Assembly: GCA_963973915.1 (NCBI GenBank)
Contig: CAXBBM010000002.1
Location: 186,001 to 250,000, forward strand
DNA: 64,000 bases
Direction: 5' to 3'
DNA from: Polycyclovorans sp002706265
GTDB lineage: Bacteria > Pseudomonadota > Gammaproteobacteria > Nevskiales > Nevskiaceae
Below are positions 16,970 to 26,047 of the stretch, in pieces. Made by a program: the position numbers and the translations under genes. Position 1 is the stretch's first letter, and every line of letters starts with the position of its first letter. The notes below the pieces were generated by a model that was not told the origin of the DNA, did not search any database, and was given only the letters and a program-made list of their open reading frames with translations.

Positions 16970-19282
16970 ATGAAGCCGAATCAGGATTTACGCGATGCCG
17001 CGCTCGACTATCACGAGTTTCCCGTGCCGGGGAAAATCGCGATTGCGCCGACCAAGCAAATGACCAACCAGCGCGATCTGTCGCTGGCCTATTCACCGGG
17101 CGTGGCCGCCGCCTGTGAAGAGATCGTCAAAGACCCTGCCAATGCCTTCCGCTTCACGGCGCGCGGCAATCTGGTCGCGGTGATCACCAACGGCAGCGCG
17201 GTCTTGGGTCTTGGCAACATCGGCCCGCTGGCCGCCAAGCCGGTGATGGAAGGCAAGGCGGTGCTGTTCAAGAAATTCGCCGGCATCGACGTGTTCGATC
17301 TGGAGTTGAACGAACCCGATCCGGATCGTCTGGTCGAGGTCATCGCCGCGCTGGAGCCGACGTTTGGCGGCATCAACCTCGAAGACATCAAGGCCCCCGA
17401 ATGCTTCGAGGTGGAGCGCAAACTGCGCGAGCGCCTCAACATCCCGGTGTTTCATGACGATCAGCACGGCACCGCCATCATCGTCGGCGCGGCAACGCTC
17501 AACGCGCTTGAACTGGTGGGCAAGCCCATCGACCAGATCAAACTGGTGGTCAGCGGTGCCGGCGCCGCGGCCCTGGCCTGCGTGCAGTTGCTGGTCGACC
17601 TTGGCCTGCCCCGGTCCAACGTCTGGCTCACCGACCTGGCCGGGGTGGTCTACCAGGGGCGCACCGAGTTGATGGACCCGCTCAAGGCCGGCTTCGCCCA
17701 GCCCACCGAGGCGCGCACCCTGAGCGAGGTGATCGAGGGCGCCGACATGTTCCTCGGCCTGTCGGCCGGCGGCGTGCTCAAGCCCGAGATGGTGGCGCGC
17801 ATGGTCAAGCGACCGCTGATCTTCGCGCTGGCCAACCCCACGCCTGAAATTCTGCCGGACCAGGTGCGCAGCGTGCGGCCCGACGCCATCATCGCCACCG
17901 GCCGCACCGATTACCCGAATCAGGTCAACAACGTGCTGTGCTTCCCCTTTCTGTTCCGGGGCGCGCTGGACGTGGGGGCCACCGGCATCACCCGCGGGAT
18001 GGAGATTGCCTGTGTGAAGGCGATTGCCCAGCTGGCGCGCGAGGAGGCCGACGACACCGTGGCCAATGCCTACCGTGGCGGCGCCCTGCAGTTTGGCCCC
18101 GAATATCTGATTCCCAAGCCCTTTGACCCCCGCCTGCTGGTGCGCCTTGCGCCGGCCGTGGCCGCAGCGGCCATGGAAGAGGGCGTGGCCACGCGGCCGC
18201 TGCCCGACCTGCGGGCCTACCGTGACCAGTTGCGCCAGTTCGTGCACCACAGCGGCACCCTGATGAAGCCGATGTTCGCCGCGGCCCGCGAGGCACCGGA
18301 CGAATTCAAGCGCATCGCGTTCGCCGAAGGCGAGGACGAACGCGTGCTGCGGGCGGTGCAGACGCTGGTGGACGAGAACATCGCGCGGCCGACCCTGGTG
18401 GGGCGCCCGGCGGTGATCGCCCACCGTATCGAGCGCGAACGGCTGCGGCTGGTGGAGGGCGAGCATTACACCGTGGTCAATCCCGAGTCAGACCCGCGGT
18501 ATCGGGAGTACTGGGAAGACTATCGCCGCATGCAGGCGCGCCACGGCATGACGCCTTCATTCGCCAAGCTGGAGATGCGCCGCCGCACCACGCTGATCGC
18601 CGCGATGCTGCTGAAGAAGGGCGAGGTGGACGGCATGGTCTGCGGTTCGATCAGCACGCCGGCCGCGCACCTGCACTACATCGACCAGGTGCTGGGGCGT
18701 CGGCCGGGCGCGTCGGTGTATGCGGCGATGAACGGACTGGTGCTGCCGGGCCGACAGGTGTTTCTGGTCGACACCCACGTCAATCTTGATCCCAGCGCCG
18801 AAGAGATCGCCGACATCACCCTGCTGGCCGCCAACCGGCTCAGCGATCTGGGCATCACGCCCAAGGCGGCGCTGCTGTCGCACTCCAACTTCGGGACCCA
18901 CGACGACTTTGGCGCGCGCAAGATGCGCGCCGCGCTGGCCCTCATCCGCGCACGCCGGCCCGATCTGGAGATCGACGGCGAAATGCACGGCGACACCGCG
19001 CTCGATGCCGATCTGCGGTTCGCCGCCCTGCCGGAATCGACCCTGAAGGGCAGTGCCAACCTGCTGGTGTTGCCCAACCTGGGGGCCGCCAACATCGCCT
19101 ACAACCTGCTGAAGACCGCAGCCGGGCAGAACGTGGCGATTGGTCCGCTGTTGCTCGGCTGTGCGGCACCGGTGTGCGTGCTGACCGCGTCCGCGACGGT
19201 GCGGCGCATCATCAACATGACGACCATGACGGTGCTCGACATCCAGCAGCGTGCCGCCGTGGCTGCCTCGAAGCAGGGCTAG
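16970..19282 (+). CDS. maeB: NADP-type malic enzyme with C-terminal phosphotransacetylase domain
   Basis: 770 aa from an ATG with GAAAGAGG 8 nt upstream. The first ~430 residues are malic enzyme: LAYSPGVA, a metal-site region HDDQHGT, and a Rossmann motif GAGAAALA. Residues from about 445 (RIAFAEGEDERVLRA) to the end are a phosphotransacetylase-like domain, the architecture of E. coli MaeB (759 aa), where the second domain acts mainly as an acetyl-CoA-sensing regulator. It decarboxylates malate to pyruvate and yields NADPH, useful for reductive lipid synthesis. It sits alone between a terminator and a transporter chain whose first gene follows closely. Confidence 0.95.
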   Translation: MKPNQDLRDAALDYHEFPVPGKIAIAPTKQMTNQRDLSLAYSPGVAAACEEIVKDPANAFRFTARGNLVAVITNGSAVLGLGNIGPLAAKPVMEGKAVLFKKFAGIDVFDLELNEPDPDRLVEVIAALEPTFGGINLEDIKAPECFEVERKLRERLNIPVFHDDQHGTAIIVGAATLNALELVGKPIDQIKLVVSGAGAAALACVQLLVDLGLPRSNVWLTDLAGVVYQGRTELMDPLKAGFAQPTEARTLSEVIEGADMFLGLSAGGVLKPEMVARMVKRPLIFALANPTPEILPDQVRSVRPDAIIATGRTDYPNQVNNVLCFPFLFRGALDVGATGITRGMEIACVKAIAQLAREEADDTVANAYRGGALQFGPEYLIPKPFDPRLLVRLAPAVAAAAMEEGVATRPLPDLRAYRDQLRQFVHHSGTLMKPMFAAAREAPDEFKRIAFAEGEDERVLRAVQTLVDENIARPTLVGRPAVIAHRIERERLRLVEGEHYTVVNPESDPRYREYWEDYRRMQARHGMTPSFAKLEMRRRTTLIAAMLLKKGEVDGMVCGSISTPAAHLHYIDQVLGRRPGASVYAAMNGLVLPGRQVFLVDTHVNLDPSAEEIADITLLAANRLSDLGITPKAALLSHSNFGTHDDFGARKMRAALALIRARRPDLEIDGEMHGDTALDADLRFAALPESTLKGSANLLVLPNLGAANIAYNLLKTAAGQNVAIGPLLLGCAAPVCVLTASATVRRIINMTTMTVLDIQQRAAVAASKQG

Positions 19283-19289
19283 CCCCGCC

Positions 19290-20192
19290 GTGCTGTCGGC
19301 GTTCGTGCTGCTGCTGGCCTGCCTGGGGCTGGGGGTGGGGGTGGCCCGTTACGCGCGGCCACCCATCGGCCTGGCGCAGGCCCTGAACTGGTGGGTGATC
19401 CAGATCGCGCTGCCGGCGCTGGTGCTGGGCATCGTGCCGTCTTTGCACTTCGACACCGCCCTGTGGTTTCTGGTGGTGACGCAGTGGGGCGTGTTCTTCG
19501 GGGCCTGGGCGCTGATCGCCTGGGTGGGTGCGCGTGCGCACTGGTCACGCGGCACCATTGGCGGCCTGATTCTGGTTACCGGCCTCGGCAACACCTCGTT
19601 TCTGGGGTATCCGCTGCTGGAGGCGCTGCGCGGTCGTGCGGGGCTGCAGCTTGGGGTGGTGGCCGACCAGTTGGGCTGCTTCATCATGCTGGCGGTGGGC
19701 GGCGTGCTGGTGGCGGCGCGTTACGGTGGGGCCACGGTCACGCCGACGGAAATGCTCAGGCGGGTGCTGTTGTTCCCGGCCTTCATTGCGCTGGTGGTGG
19801 GCGTGATCGTCGGCCAACTGGGAGGCTGGCCAGACATGCTGGCGACGATGCTTGATCGTTTTGCCCTCACCCTGGTGCCGCTGGCGCTGTTCTCGGTGGG
19901 GCTGCGGTTCAAGCTCAAGCCGCAACCCGGGCAGTGGGCGCCGGTGGCGCTCGCCCTGTCGTGGAAGCTGCTGCTGGCCCCGCTGCTGGCTCTGGGGCTG
20001 GCGTTGCTCACGGGGGTGGGCGGTGCGGTGATGTCAATCGGCATTCTGCAGACCGCCATGGCGCCGATGATCTCGGCGGCGATCCTCGCGGACCAGCACC
20101 ATCTGGACCCACCGCTGGCCAATACGGTGTTGGGTGTGGGCATTCTGTTGTCCCTGATCACGGTTCCACTCTGGAGTCTGGCGCTGCCATGA
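19290..20192 (+). CDS. AEC-family (auxin efflux carrier-like) membrane transporter
   Basis: About 300 aa with roughly ten hydrophobic segments arranged as two halves separated by a hydrophilic loop, and the family-typical GLGNTSFLGYPLL and QTAMAPMISAAILA motifs. AEC proteins export or import small organic acids; the substrate is unknown here. The start is uncertain: GTG at 19290 (7 nt after maeB) avoids overlap, while a GTG at 19251 would overlap maeB by 32 nt. The end overlaps the next start as ATGA, so it is translationally coupled to the SLC13 gene. The neighbourhood with malic enzyme hints at an organic-acid substrate (inference). Confidence 0.85.
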   Translation: MLSAFVLLLACLGLGVGVARYARPPIGLAQALNWWVIQIALPALVLGIVPSLHFDTALWFLVVTQWGVFFGAWALIAWVGARAHWSRGTIGGLILVTGLGNTSFLGYPLLEALRGRAGLQLGVVADQLGCFIMLAVGGVLVAARYGGATVTPTEMLRRVLLFPAFIALVVGVIVGQLGGWPDMLATMLDRFALTLVPLALFSVGLRFKLKPQPGQWAPVALALSWKLLLAPLLALGLALLTGVGGAVMSIGILQTAMAPMISAAILADQHHLDPPLANTVLGVGILLSLITVPLWSLALP

Positions 20193-21991
20193 GCTTGCTG
20201 ACCGATGTGCCCGACCATGTGCCCGTGTTCGTGGTGCTGGCGCTGATTCTGGCGCTGTTCGTGTGGGACCGTTTTCGTTACGAGGCGGTGGCGCTGGGCG
20301 CGCTGGTGGTGCTGGTGGTGCTGGGCGCCATCGATCCGGGCGATGCGTTCTCCGGTCTGGGGCATCCGGCGGTGGTCACCGTGGCGGCGGTGCTGGTCAT
20401 TTCGCAGGCCTTGGTCAACGCCGGGGTGGTGGACACCATCGCCCGGCCGCTGACGGCGGTCAAAGGCGGGGTCATGGTGCAGGTGATGCTGTTCACCGGC
20501 ATCGTCGCCCTGCTGTCGGCGTTCATGAACAACGTGGGGGCGCTGGCCCTGCTGATGCCGGTGGCCATCAAGCTCTGCAAGGACCGGCAGGTGCCGCCGT
20601 CTAAAGTGCTGATGCCCATGGCCTTCGGCTCGCTGCTGGGCGGGCTGATGACCGCCATCGGCACGCCGCCGAACCTGATCGTGGCCCAATACCGCGCGCG
20701 CATCTCTGAACAGCCCTTTTCGATGTTCGACTTCAGTCCGGTCGGCATGGCGATCGCGCTGGGCGGCGTCGCCTTTCTGGGCGTGCTGGGCTGGCGGCTG
20801 CTGCCCAGGCGTGACGGCGAACTGGCGGCGGGCATCGAGTTCAACGTCGAAGGCTATCGCAGCGAGATCGTGGTGCCCGAAGACCACGCCTGGGTGGGCA
20901 AGACCCTGCGCGAGGCGGCGGCCGCACTCGGCGAAAGCGTCACCCTGCTGACGGTGATGCGCGGCGAGCAGCGCATTCCCATCCAGCACCGCCACGTGCC
21001 GGTGCGGGCCGGCGACATTCTCTGGGTCGAGGCCGAGGCCGAGGCCCTGAAGGCGCTCATCGAGGCCGAGGGCCTCACGCTGGGCGGGCGCGGCAAGGAC
21101 GAGACTGAAACCCTCGACAGCGTCGAAGACGTGCAGTTGGTGGAGTGCGTGGTGCTGCCCGATGGCCGCCTGAACGGGCAGACGGCCCGCAGCCTCAACC
21201 TGCGCTGGCGCTACGGCATCAACCTGTTGGCGGTTTCGCGGCAAGGGCAGCCGATGAAAACCCGCCTGTCGCGGGTGCAGATCACTGCCGGTGACGTGTT
21301 GATTCTGGAAGGTGAGCGCGAAGCGCTCGGCGAGGTGCTGTCGGTGCTGGGCTGCCTGCCGCTGGCCGACCGCGACTTGCGCATCGGCAATGACCGCCGG
21401 GTCTGGGCCGGGGTGGGGTTGTTCGGCAGCGCGATCGCGGTGGCGGCCGTTGGCTGGCTGCCGATCCACATCAGCTTCGTGACCTGCGTGCTGGTCATGT
21501 CGGCCGCGAACATGATCTCGTCGCGGGACATCTACCGCGCCATCGACTGGCCCATCATCTTTCTGCTGGCGGCCATGATTCCGGTGGGCACCGCGCTCGA
21601 CACCAGCGGCGGTGCCGCACTGATCGCCAACGCGCTGGGCAGCTGGGCGGGCGATCTGCCGCCGGTCTGGGGCCTGGCGGCGGTGCTGGTCATCACCATG
21701 ACCCTGTCCGACATCGTCAACAACGCGGCGGCCGCGGTGCTGATGTGTCCGATTGCCGCCGGCGTCGCGGGCACCCTGGGGGTGGCGACCGATCCGTTTC
21801 TCATGGCGGTGGCGGTCGGGGCCTCGTGCGCGTTTCTGACCCCGGTGGGGCATCAGTCGAACACGCTGGTGCTCGGGCCGGGCGGGTATCGGTTCCGCGA
21901 TTACTGGCCGCTGGGCCTGCCGCTGCAGATCCTTGTCGGCGTGATCGCCATGTTGATGATCCTGCTCGTCTGGCCGCTGACGCCGGCGTGA
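20189..21991 (+). CDS. SLC13/DASS-family transporter with two internal RCK_C (TrkA_C) domains
   Basis: 600 aa. The N-terminal membrane half has the NNVGALALLMPVA and GTPPNLIV signatures of the divalent anion:sodium symporter family. Two soluble RCK_C/TrkA_C-like domains lie between (about 222-300 and 315-395). The C-terminal half repeats the pattern with SDIVNNAAAAVLM and TPVGHQSNTLVLGPGGY. Members with RCK_C insertions are often annotated as sulfate or dicarboxylate permeases; the ligand of the domains is unknown. It overlaps the AEC gene by 4 nt upstream and the TauE gene by 4 nt downstream. Confidence 0.9.
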   Translation: MSLLTDVPDHVPVFVVLALILALFVWDRFRYEAVALGALVVLVVLGAIDPGDAFSGLGHPAVVTVAAVLVISQALVNAGVVDTIARPLTAVKGGVMVQVMLFTGIVALLSAFMNNVGALALLMPVAIKLCKDRQVPPSKVLMPMAFGSLLGGLMTAIGTPPNLIVAQYRARISEQPFSMFDFSPVGMAIALGGVAFLGVLGWRLLPRRDGELAAGIEFNVEGYRSEIVVPEDHAWVGKTLREAAAALGESVTLLTVMRGEQRIPIQHRHVPVRAGDILWVEAEAEALKALIEAEGLTLGGRGKDETETLDSVEDVQLVECVVLPDGRLNGQTARSLNLRWRYGINLLAVSRQGQPMKTRLSRVQITAGDVLILEGEREALGEVLSVLGCLPLADRDLRIGNDRRVWAGVGLFGSAIAVAAVGWLPIHISFVTCVLVMSAANMISSRDIYRAIDWPIIFLLAAMIPVGTALDTSGGAALIANALGSWAGDLPPVWGLAAVLVITMTLSDIVNNAAAAVLMCPIAAGVAGTLGVATDPFLMAVAVGASCAFLTPVGHQSNTLVLGPGGYRFRDYWPLGLPLQILVGVIAMLMILLVWPLTPA

Positions 21992-22812
21992 GCGCGGCCA
22001 TGGACACGGTGCTGATCGCCGCGGCGCTGGGCCTGTTGGTCGGCCTGGTGATGGGGCTGACCGGCGCCGGCGGCACCCTGCTTGCGGTGCCGCTGCTGAT
22101 GGCCGCACTGGGTCTGACGCTGCCTGAGGCAGTGCCGGTGTCGCTGCTGGCGGTGGCCATCGGCGCGACCGTGGGCGCCTGGCGCGGCTTTCGGGAGTCG
22201 CTGTTGCGCTATCGCGCCGCCACCCTGATCGCGACGGTGGGCCTGCTGATGTCGCCGATCGGCCTGTGGCTGGGCGCCAGAGCGCCGCACGACGTGCTGG
22301 CGCTGCTGTTCGCGGCGGTGCTGGTGCTCTCCGGCGTGCGCCAGTTGTGGCGATTGCGCAGCGGATCGACCGCCTTGCCGGAATCGATGCAATTGCCGCC
22401 CCTGTGTCCGATTCATCCCGACACCGGGCGCTTTCGCTGGCGGCCGCGCACCGCATTGATCATGAGCGGCATCGGCGGCGTGGCCGGGCTGCTGTCGGGC
22501 CTGCTGGGCGTGGGCGGCGGGTTCATTGTGCTGCCGGCCCTGATGCGCGTGTCTCGCCTCAGTTTTTCGGCCTGCGTCGCGACCACGCTGATGGTGCTGG
22601 CGGTGGTGTCCAGCGGCACGCTGGGCATGGCGCTGCTCAGTGGTCGTGCCTTGCTGTGGCCCATTGCCCTGCCGTTTGCGCTGCTGGTGGTGGTCGGCCT
22701 GCTGTGGGGGCAGCGACTGGGGCAGCGATTGGCGCCGCACAAGGTGCAGGGCGCGTTCGCCGTGCTGGTGCTGGGCGTGGCCGTCATGTTGATTCATGAT
22801 GCGGTGACATGA
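21988..22812 (+). CDS. TauE/SafE-family (TSUP) membrane permease
   Basis: 274 aa with about eight membrane segments in two related halves, each opened by the family motif (GLTGAGGTLLAVPLLM and LLGVGGGFIVLPALM). The start is taken as the GTG overlapping the previous stop as GTGA; an in-frame ATG at 22000 is an alternative. TSUP proteins move sulfite, sulfoacetate or other organosulfur anions. With the neighbouring SLC13 carrier this may be an organic/sulfur anion transport unit, but the substrate cannot be read from sequence. Confidence 0.88.
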   Translation: MSAAMDTVLIAAALGLLVGLVMGLTGAGGTLLAVPLLMAALGLTLPEAVPVSLLAVAIGATVGAWRGFRESLLRYRAATLIATVGLLMSPIGLWLGARAPHDVLALLFAAVLVLSGVRQLWRLRSGSTALPESMQLPPLCPIHPDTGRFRWRPRTALIMSGIGGVAGLLSGLLGVGGGFIVLPALMRVSRLSFSACVATTLMVLAVVSSGTLGMALLSGRALLWPIALPFALLVVVGLLWGQRLGQRLAPHKVQGAFAVLVLGVAVMLIHDAVT

Positions 22813-23798
22813 GCGACGCCCTTTCGACCGATCCTGTGGTGGGCCTGGCCCTGGGCAGTGGCTCGGCGCGCGGCTGGGCGCACATCGGCATCATTCAGGG
22901 GCTGGAAGCCATGGGCCTGCGACCGCAGGTGGTGGTGGGCACCTCAATCGGCGCCCTGGTGGGCGCCGTGTACGTGTCAGGCCAGTTGGACGCGTTTGCC
23001 GAATGGGTGCAGACCCTGACCTCGCGCGAGGTCTTTCGTTTTCTCGACTTCAGCTTCACCGGCGGCGTGGTGAAAGGGGAAACGCTGTTCAGTTTCTTCG
23101 AATCACAGCACCGCAATCCCGACATCAGCTCGCTGGCGCAGCGCTACGCCAGCGTTGCCACCGAGATGAGCAGCGGCCGTGAAATCTGGATCAACAAGGG
23201 GCCGATCCTGCCGGCGGCCCGCGCTTCGTGCGCCTTGCCCGGCCTGTTCTCGCCCGTGCAGTTCGACGGCCAATGGATGCTGGACGGCGGTCTGGTGAAC
23301 CCGGTGCCGGTGTCCACCTGCCGGGCGATGGGCGCTGATCTGGTGATTGCCGTCAACCTCAATGCGCAGTTGGTGGGCCGGCACTTTTCGCGCGCGGCCG
23401 AGCCGGCCGAGCCCAGCCCGGACGAACGGGCCCGCGACCGCGGCTGGTGGGATCGGGTGCGCGACTACATGTCCAGTGGCGGCAGCGACGAAGAAGGCGG
23501 CTCGCCGCGGTTTTTCGACGTGATTGCCAGCAGCGTCAACATCATGCAGGACCGCATCACCCGCAGCCGCATGGCCGGCGATCCGCCCGACCTGACCCTG
23601 GTGCCCGAACTGCGTGACTTCGCGCTGATGGATTTTCACCGCGCCAAGGAAGCCATCGCCGAAGGGCGGCGCCTGGTCGAGCAGCATCAGGACCTGCTGC
23701 GCCGCTGGCGCCCCGCTCCCCCGGCGGAAAAGCCGGCCGAGGACGCCGCCGCCGAAGCCCGCACGCGCAAAGGCGACCCGCCCCAGGGCGATACCTGA
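22809..23798 (+). CDS. Patatin-like phospholipase (RssA-type)
   Basis: 329 aa starting at an ATG that overlaps the TauE stop. It has the oxyanion-hole glycines GSGSARG at 16-22, the nucleophile elbow GTSIG with Ser46, and the catalytic Asp in MLDGGLVNPVPV near 158, i.e. a complete Ser-Asp dyad. No signal peptide, so it should be cytoplasmic. The C-terminus (from about 300) is Pro/Ala/Lys-rich and probably disordered. It resembles bacterial RssA-type proteins, whose physiological lipid substrate is usually unknown. Confidence 0.92.
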   Translation: MSDALSTDPVVGLALGSGSARGWAHIGIIQGLEAMGLRPQVVVGTSIGALVGAVYVSGQLDAFAEWVQTLTSREVFRFLDFSFTGGVVKGETLFSFFESQHRNPDISSLAQRYASVATEMSSGREIWINKGPILPAARASCALPGLFSPVQFDGQWMLDGGLVNPVPVSTCRAMGADLVIAVNLNAQLVGRHFSRAAEPAEPSPDERARDRGWWDRVRDYMSSGGSDEEGGSPRFFDVIASSVNIMQDRITRSRMAGDPPDLTLVPELRDFALMDFHRAKEAIAEGRRLVEQHQDLLRRWRPAPPAEKPAEDAAAEARTRKGDPPQGDT

Positions 23799-23817
23799 GC
23801 GTCTGCCGGGGACACCG

Positions 23818-23834
23818 CCCCACCGCGGGTGGGG
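23818..23834. terminator. GC stem-loop between convergent genes
   Basis: Perfect 7-bp inverted repeat CCCCACC/GGTGGGG with a 3-nt loop, lying exactly between the patatin stop and the rimO stop. No T-tract on either strand, so any terminator function is tentative. Confidence 0.4.
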
Positions 23835-25157
23835 TCAGTCGATCACTTCGGCGTTGAGGTCGTGCTCGTCTGCTGCAATCACCTCGGCGCGGACGATCTG
23901 GCCGGGCTGGAAGTCGCCATCGCTGGCCAGATACACGCGCCCGTCAATTTCCGGGGCATCGGCTTGCGAGCGACCGACCAGATAACCGTCTTCGTCGAAG
24001 CCGTCGATCATCACGTCGATCTCCTGGCCGATCTTCGCCTGCAGCTTGGCGGCGCTGATTTCGGATTGCAGCGCCATGAAGCGTTCCTGTCGTTCCTGCT
24101 GCAACTCGGGGGGCACCGGATCGGCCAGCCCATTGGCGGCCGCCCCTTCGACCGGGGAATAGGTGAAGCAGCCGACGCGGTCGAGCTGGGCGGCTTCCAG
24201 CCAGTCGAGCAGCTCGTCAAACTCGGCTTCGGTTTCGCCGGGAAAGCCGACAATGAAGGTGCTGCGGATCGTGATGTCGGGGCAGATCTCGCGCCAGCGG
24301 CGGATGCGCGCCAGGGTGTTCTCGGCGAAGGCCGGGCGCTTCATGCGCTTGAGCACCGACGGGCTGCCGTGCTGAAACGGAATGTCGAGGTAGGGCAGCA
24401 CCTTGCCCTGGGCCATGAGCGGGATGATCTCGTCCACATGCGGGTAGGGGTAAACGTAGTGCAGGCGCACCCAGGCATCGAGCGAGCCCAGGCCCTCGCA
24501 CAGGTCTTTCATCTGTGCGCGGTATTCGCGGCCCTGCCAGGTGCCGGGTGCGTATTTCAGGTCTACGCCGTAAGCGCTGGTGTCTTGCGAGATGACCAGC
24601 AGTTCCCTGACGCCGGCCTTCACCAGCCGCTCGCCTTCACGCAGCACCTCGTCGATGGGCCGTGACACCAGCTTGCCGCGCATCGACGGAATGATGCAGA
24701 AGCTGCACTTGTGATTGCAGCCTTCCGAGATTTTCAGGTAGGCGTAGTGGCGCGGCGTGAGCTTGATCCCCTGCGGGGGCACCAGGTCGAGGAACGGGTC
24801 ATGTTGCGGCGGCACGGCCTGATGCAGCGCGGTCATCACCGAGGTGAAATCCTGCGGGCCGCTGATGGACAGCACGTCGGGGAAGCGTTCGCGAATTTTC
24901 TCGCGGTGGCTGCCCACGCCCATGCAGCCGGTGACGATGACCTTGCCGTTTTCGGCCATGGCCTCGCCGATGGCTTCCAGCGACTCTTCCACCGCCGAGT
25001 CGATGAAGCCGCAGGTGTTGACGATCACCACCTTGGCGCCCGCGTAGTCGGGCGCCGTGTCGTAGCCCTCGGCGCGCAGCTGGGTGAGGATGCGCTCCGA
25101 GTCGACCAGCGCTTTCGGGCAACCGAGCGAAACAAAGCCGACTTTGGGAGCAGACAT
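23835..25157 (-). CDS. rimO: Ribosomal protein S12 methylthiotransferase
   Basis: 440 aa from ATG (MSAPKVGFVSLGCPKALVDS), matching the 441 aa of E. coli RimO; a GTG 9 nt upstream is possible. It has the N-terminal UPF0004 domain with cluster cysteines (LGCPKA, VNTCGF, VTGCMG), a radical-SAM CxxxCxxC in EGCNHKCSFC and a C-terminal TRAM domain. It methylthiolates an aspartate of ribosomal protein S12 using two 4Fe-4S clusters. The short 126-bp gap to the next gene is a divergent promoter region. Confidence 0.96.
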   Translation of the reverse strand: MSAPKVGFVSLGCPKALVDSERILTQLRAEGYDTAPDYAGAKVVIVNTCGFIDSAVEESLEAIGEAMAENGKVIVTGCMGVGSHREKIRERFPDVLSISGPQDFTSVMTALHQAVPPQHDPFLDLVPPQGIKLTPRHYAYLKISEGCNHKCSFCIIPSMRGKLVSRPIDEVLREGERLVKAGVRELLVISQDTSAYGVDLKYAPGTWQGREYRAQMKDLCEGLGSLDAWVRLHYVYPYPHVDEIIPLMAQGKVLPYLDIPFQHGSPSVLKRMKRPAFAENTLARIRRWREICPDITIRSTFIVGFPGETEAEFDELLDWLEAAQLDRVGCFTYSPVEGAAANGLADPVPPELQQERQERFMALQSEISAAKLQAKIGQEIDVMIDGFDEDGYLVGRSQADAPEIDGRVYLASDGDFQPGQIVRAEVIAADEHDLNAEVID

Positions 25158-25283
25158 GGCAAGCACCGGGCTGGAGGCGGCAAAAAGGGCGCGTAGTGTA
25201 GCGCTGCGCCATGGTCAGCCCCGAGGGGGGCGCCAAGTCCGGTGGCCATGCACACTGCCTATTTGCACGCCGACGAGGTGGTG

Positions 25284-26021
25284 ATGAACGTGGACGCTTG
25301 GGCGGGACAGCAGGTACTGGTCGTGGGGGCTTCAAAAGGCATCGGCGCGGCGCTGGTGGCGGCCCTGCTGGATCGCGGTGCGGCCCAGGTGTGGGCGGCC
25401 AGTCGCTCGGGCGCGTGCGTTGATGACCCGCGGGTCACGTCGCTGACGCTGGATGCCACCGATGAGCCCGGTCTTGCCGCCGCCGCCGCGCAGATTGGCG
25501 CCGCGACCGACCGGCTGCATGCCGTGATCCACACGCCCGGCCTGTTGCAGAACGATGTGCTGCGCCCCGAGCGCCGCATGCAGGACATTTCACTTGAGGC
25601 CCTGCACGCCAGCTTTGCGGTGAATGCCTTTGCGCCGATGCTCGCCGCCAAGCATTTTCTGCCCTTGTTAGGGCACGGCGAGCGCGCGATTTTCGCCAGT
25701 GTCTCGGCGCGCGTCGGTTCCATCGGCGACAACCGGCTTGGCGGCTGGTACAGCTACCGCGCGGCCAAAGCGGCGCAGAACCAGTTGATCCACACCGCCG
25801 CCATCGAAGCGGCGCGCAAGTCCAGGGCATTGATCTGCTGCACGCTGCATCCCGGCACGGTCGACACCGGGTTGTCGAAGCCGTTTCAGGCCGGGGTAAA
25901 GCCCGAAAAACTGTTCACGCCGGAGCGCGCCGCCGCGCAATTGCTCGACGTGCTGGCGGGGCTCACGCCGGCGGACAGCGGCGGCTTCTTTGCCTGGGAT
26001 GGCCAGCCGATCCCGTGGTGA
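25284..26021 (+). CDS. Short-chain dehydrogenase/reductase, C-factor-like
   Basis: 245 aa from an ATG with GAGGTGG directly upstream; in-frame starts at 25242 and 25248 would add an unlikely N-terminus. The cofactor motif GASKGIG, the SVSARVGSIGD serine region and YSYRAAK (catalytic Tyr and Lys) make it a complete classical SDR. The C-terminal FFAWDGQPIPW ending is typical of C-factor/CsgA-like SDRs. The substrate is unknown. It is divergent from rimO and convergent with cysH. Confidence 0.9.
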   Translation: MNVDAWAGQQVLVVGASKGIGAALVAALLDRGAAQVWAASRSGACVDDPRVTSLTLDATDEPGLAAAAAQIGAATDRLHAVIHTPGLLQNDVLRPERRMQDISLEALHASFAVNAFAPMLAAKHFLPLLGHGERAIFASVSARVGSIGDNRLGGWYSYRAAKAAQNQLIHTAAIEAARKSRALICCTLHPGTVDTGLSKPFQAGVKPEKLFTPERAAAQLLDVLAGLTPADSGGFFAWDGQPIPW

Positions 26022-26047
26022 CGGGCCGGCCTGCGCCGCCGCCCGAC

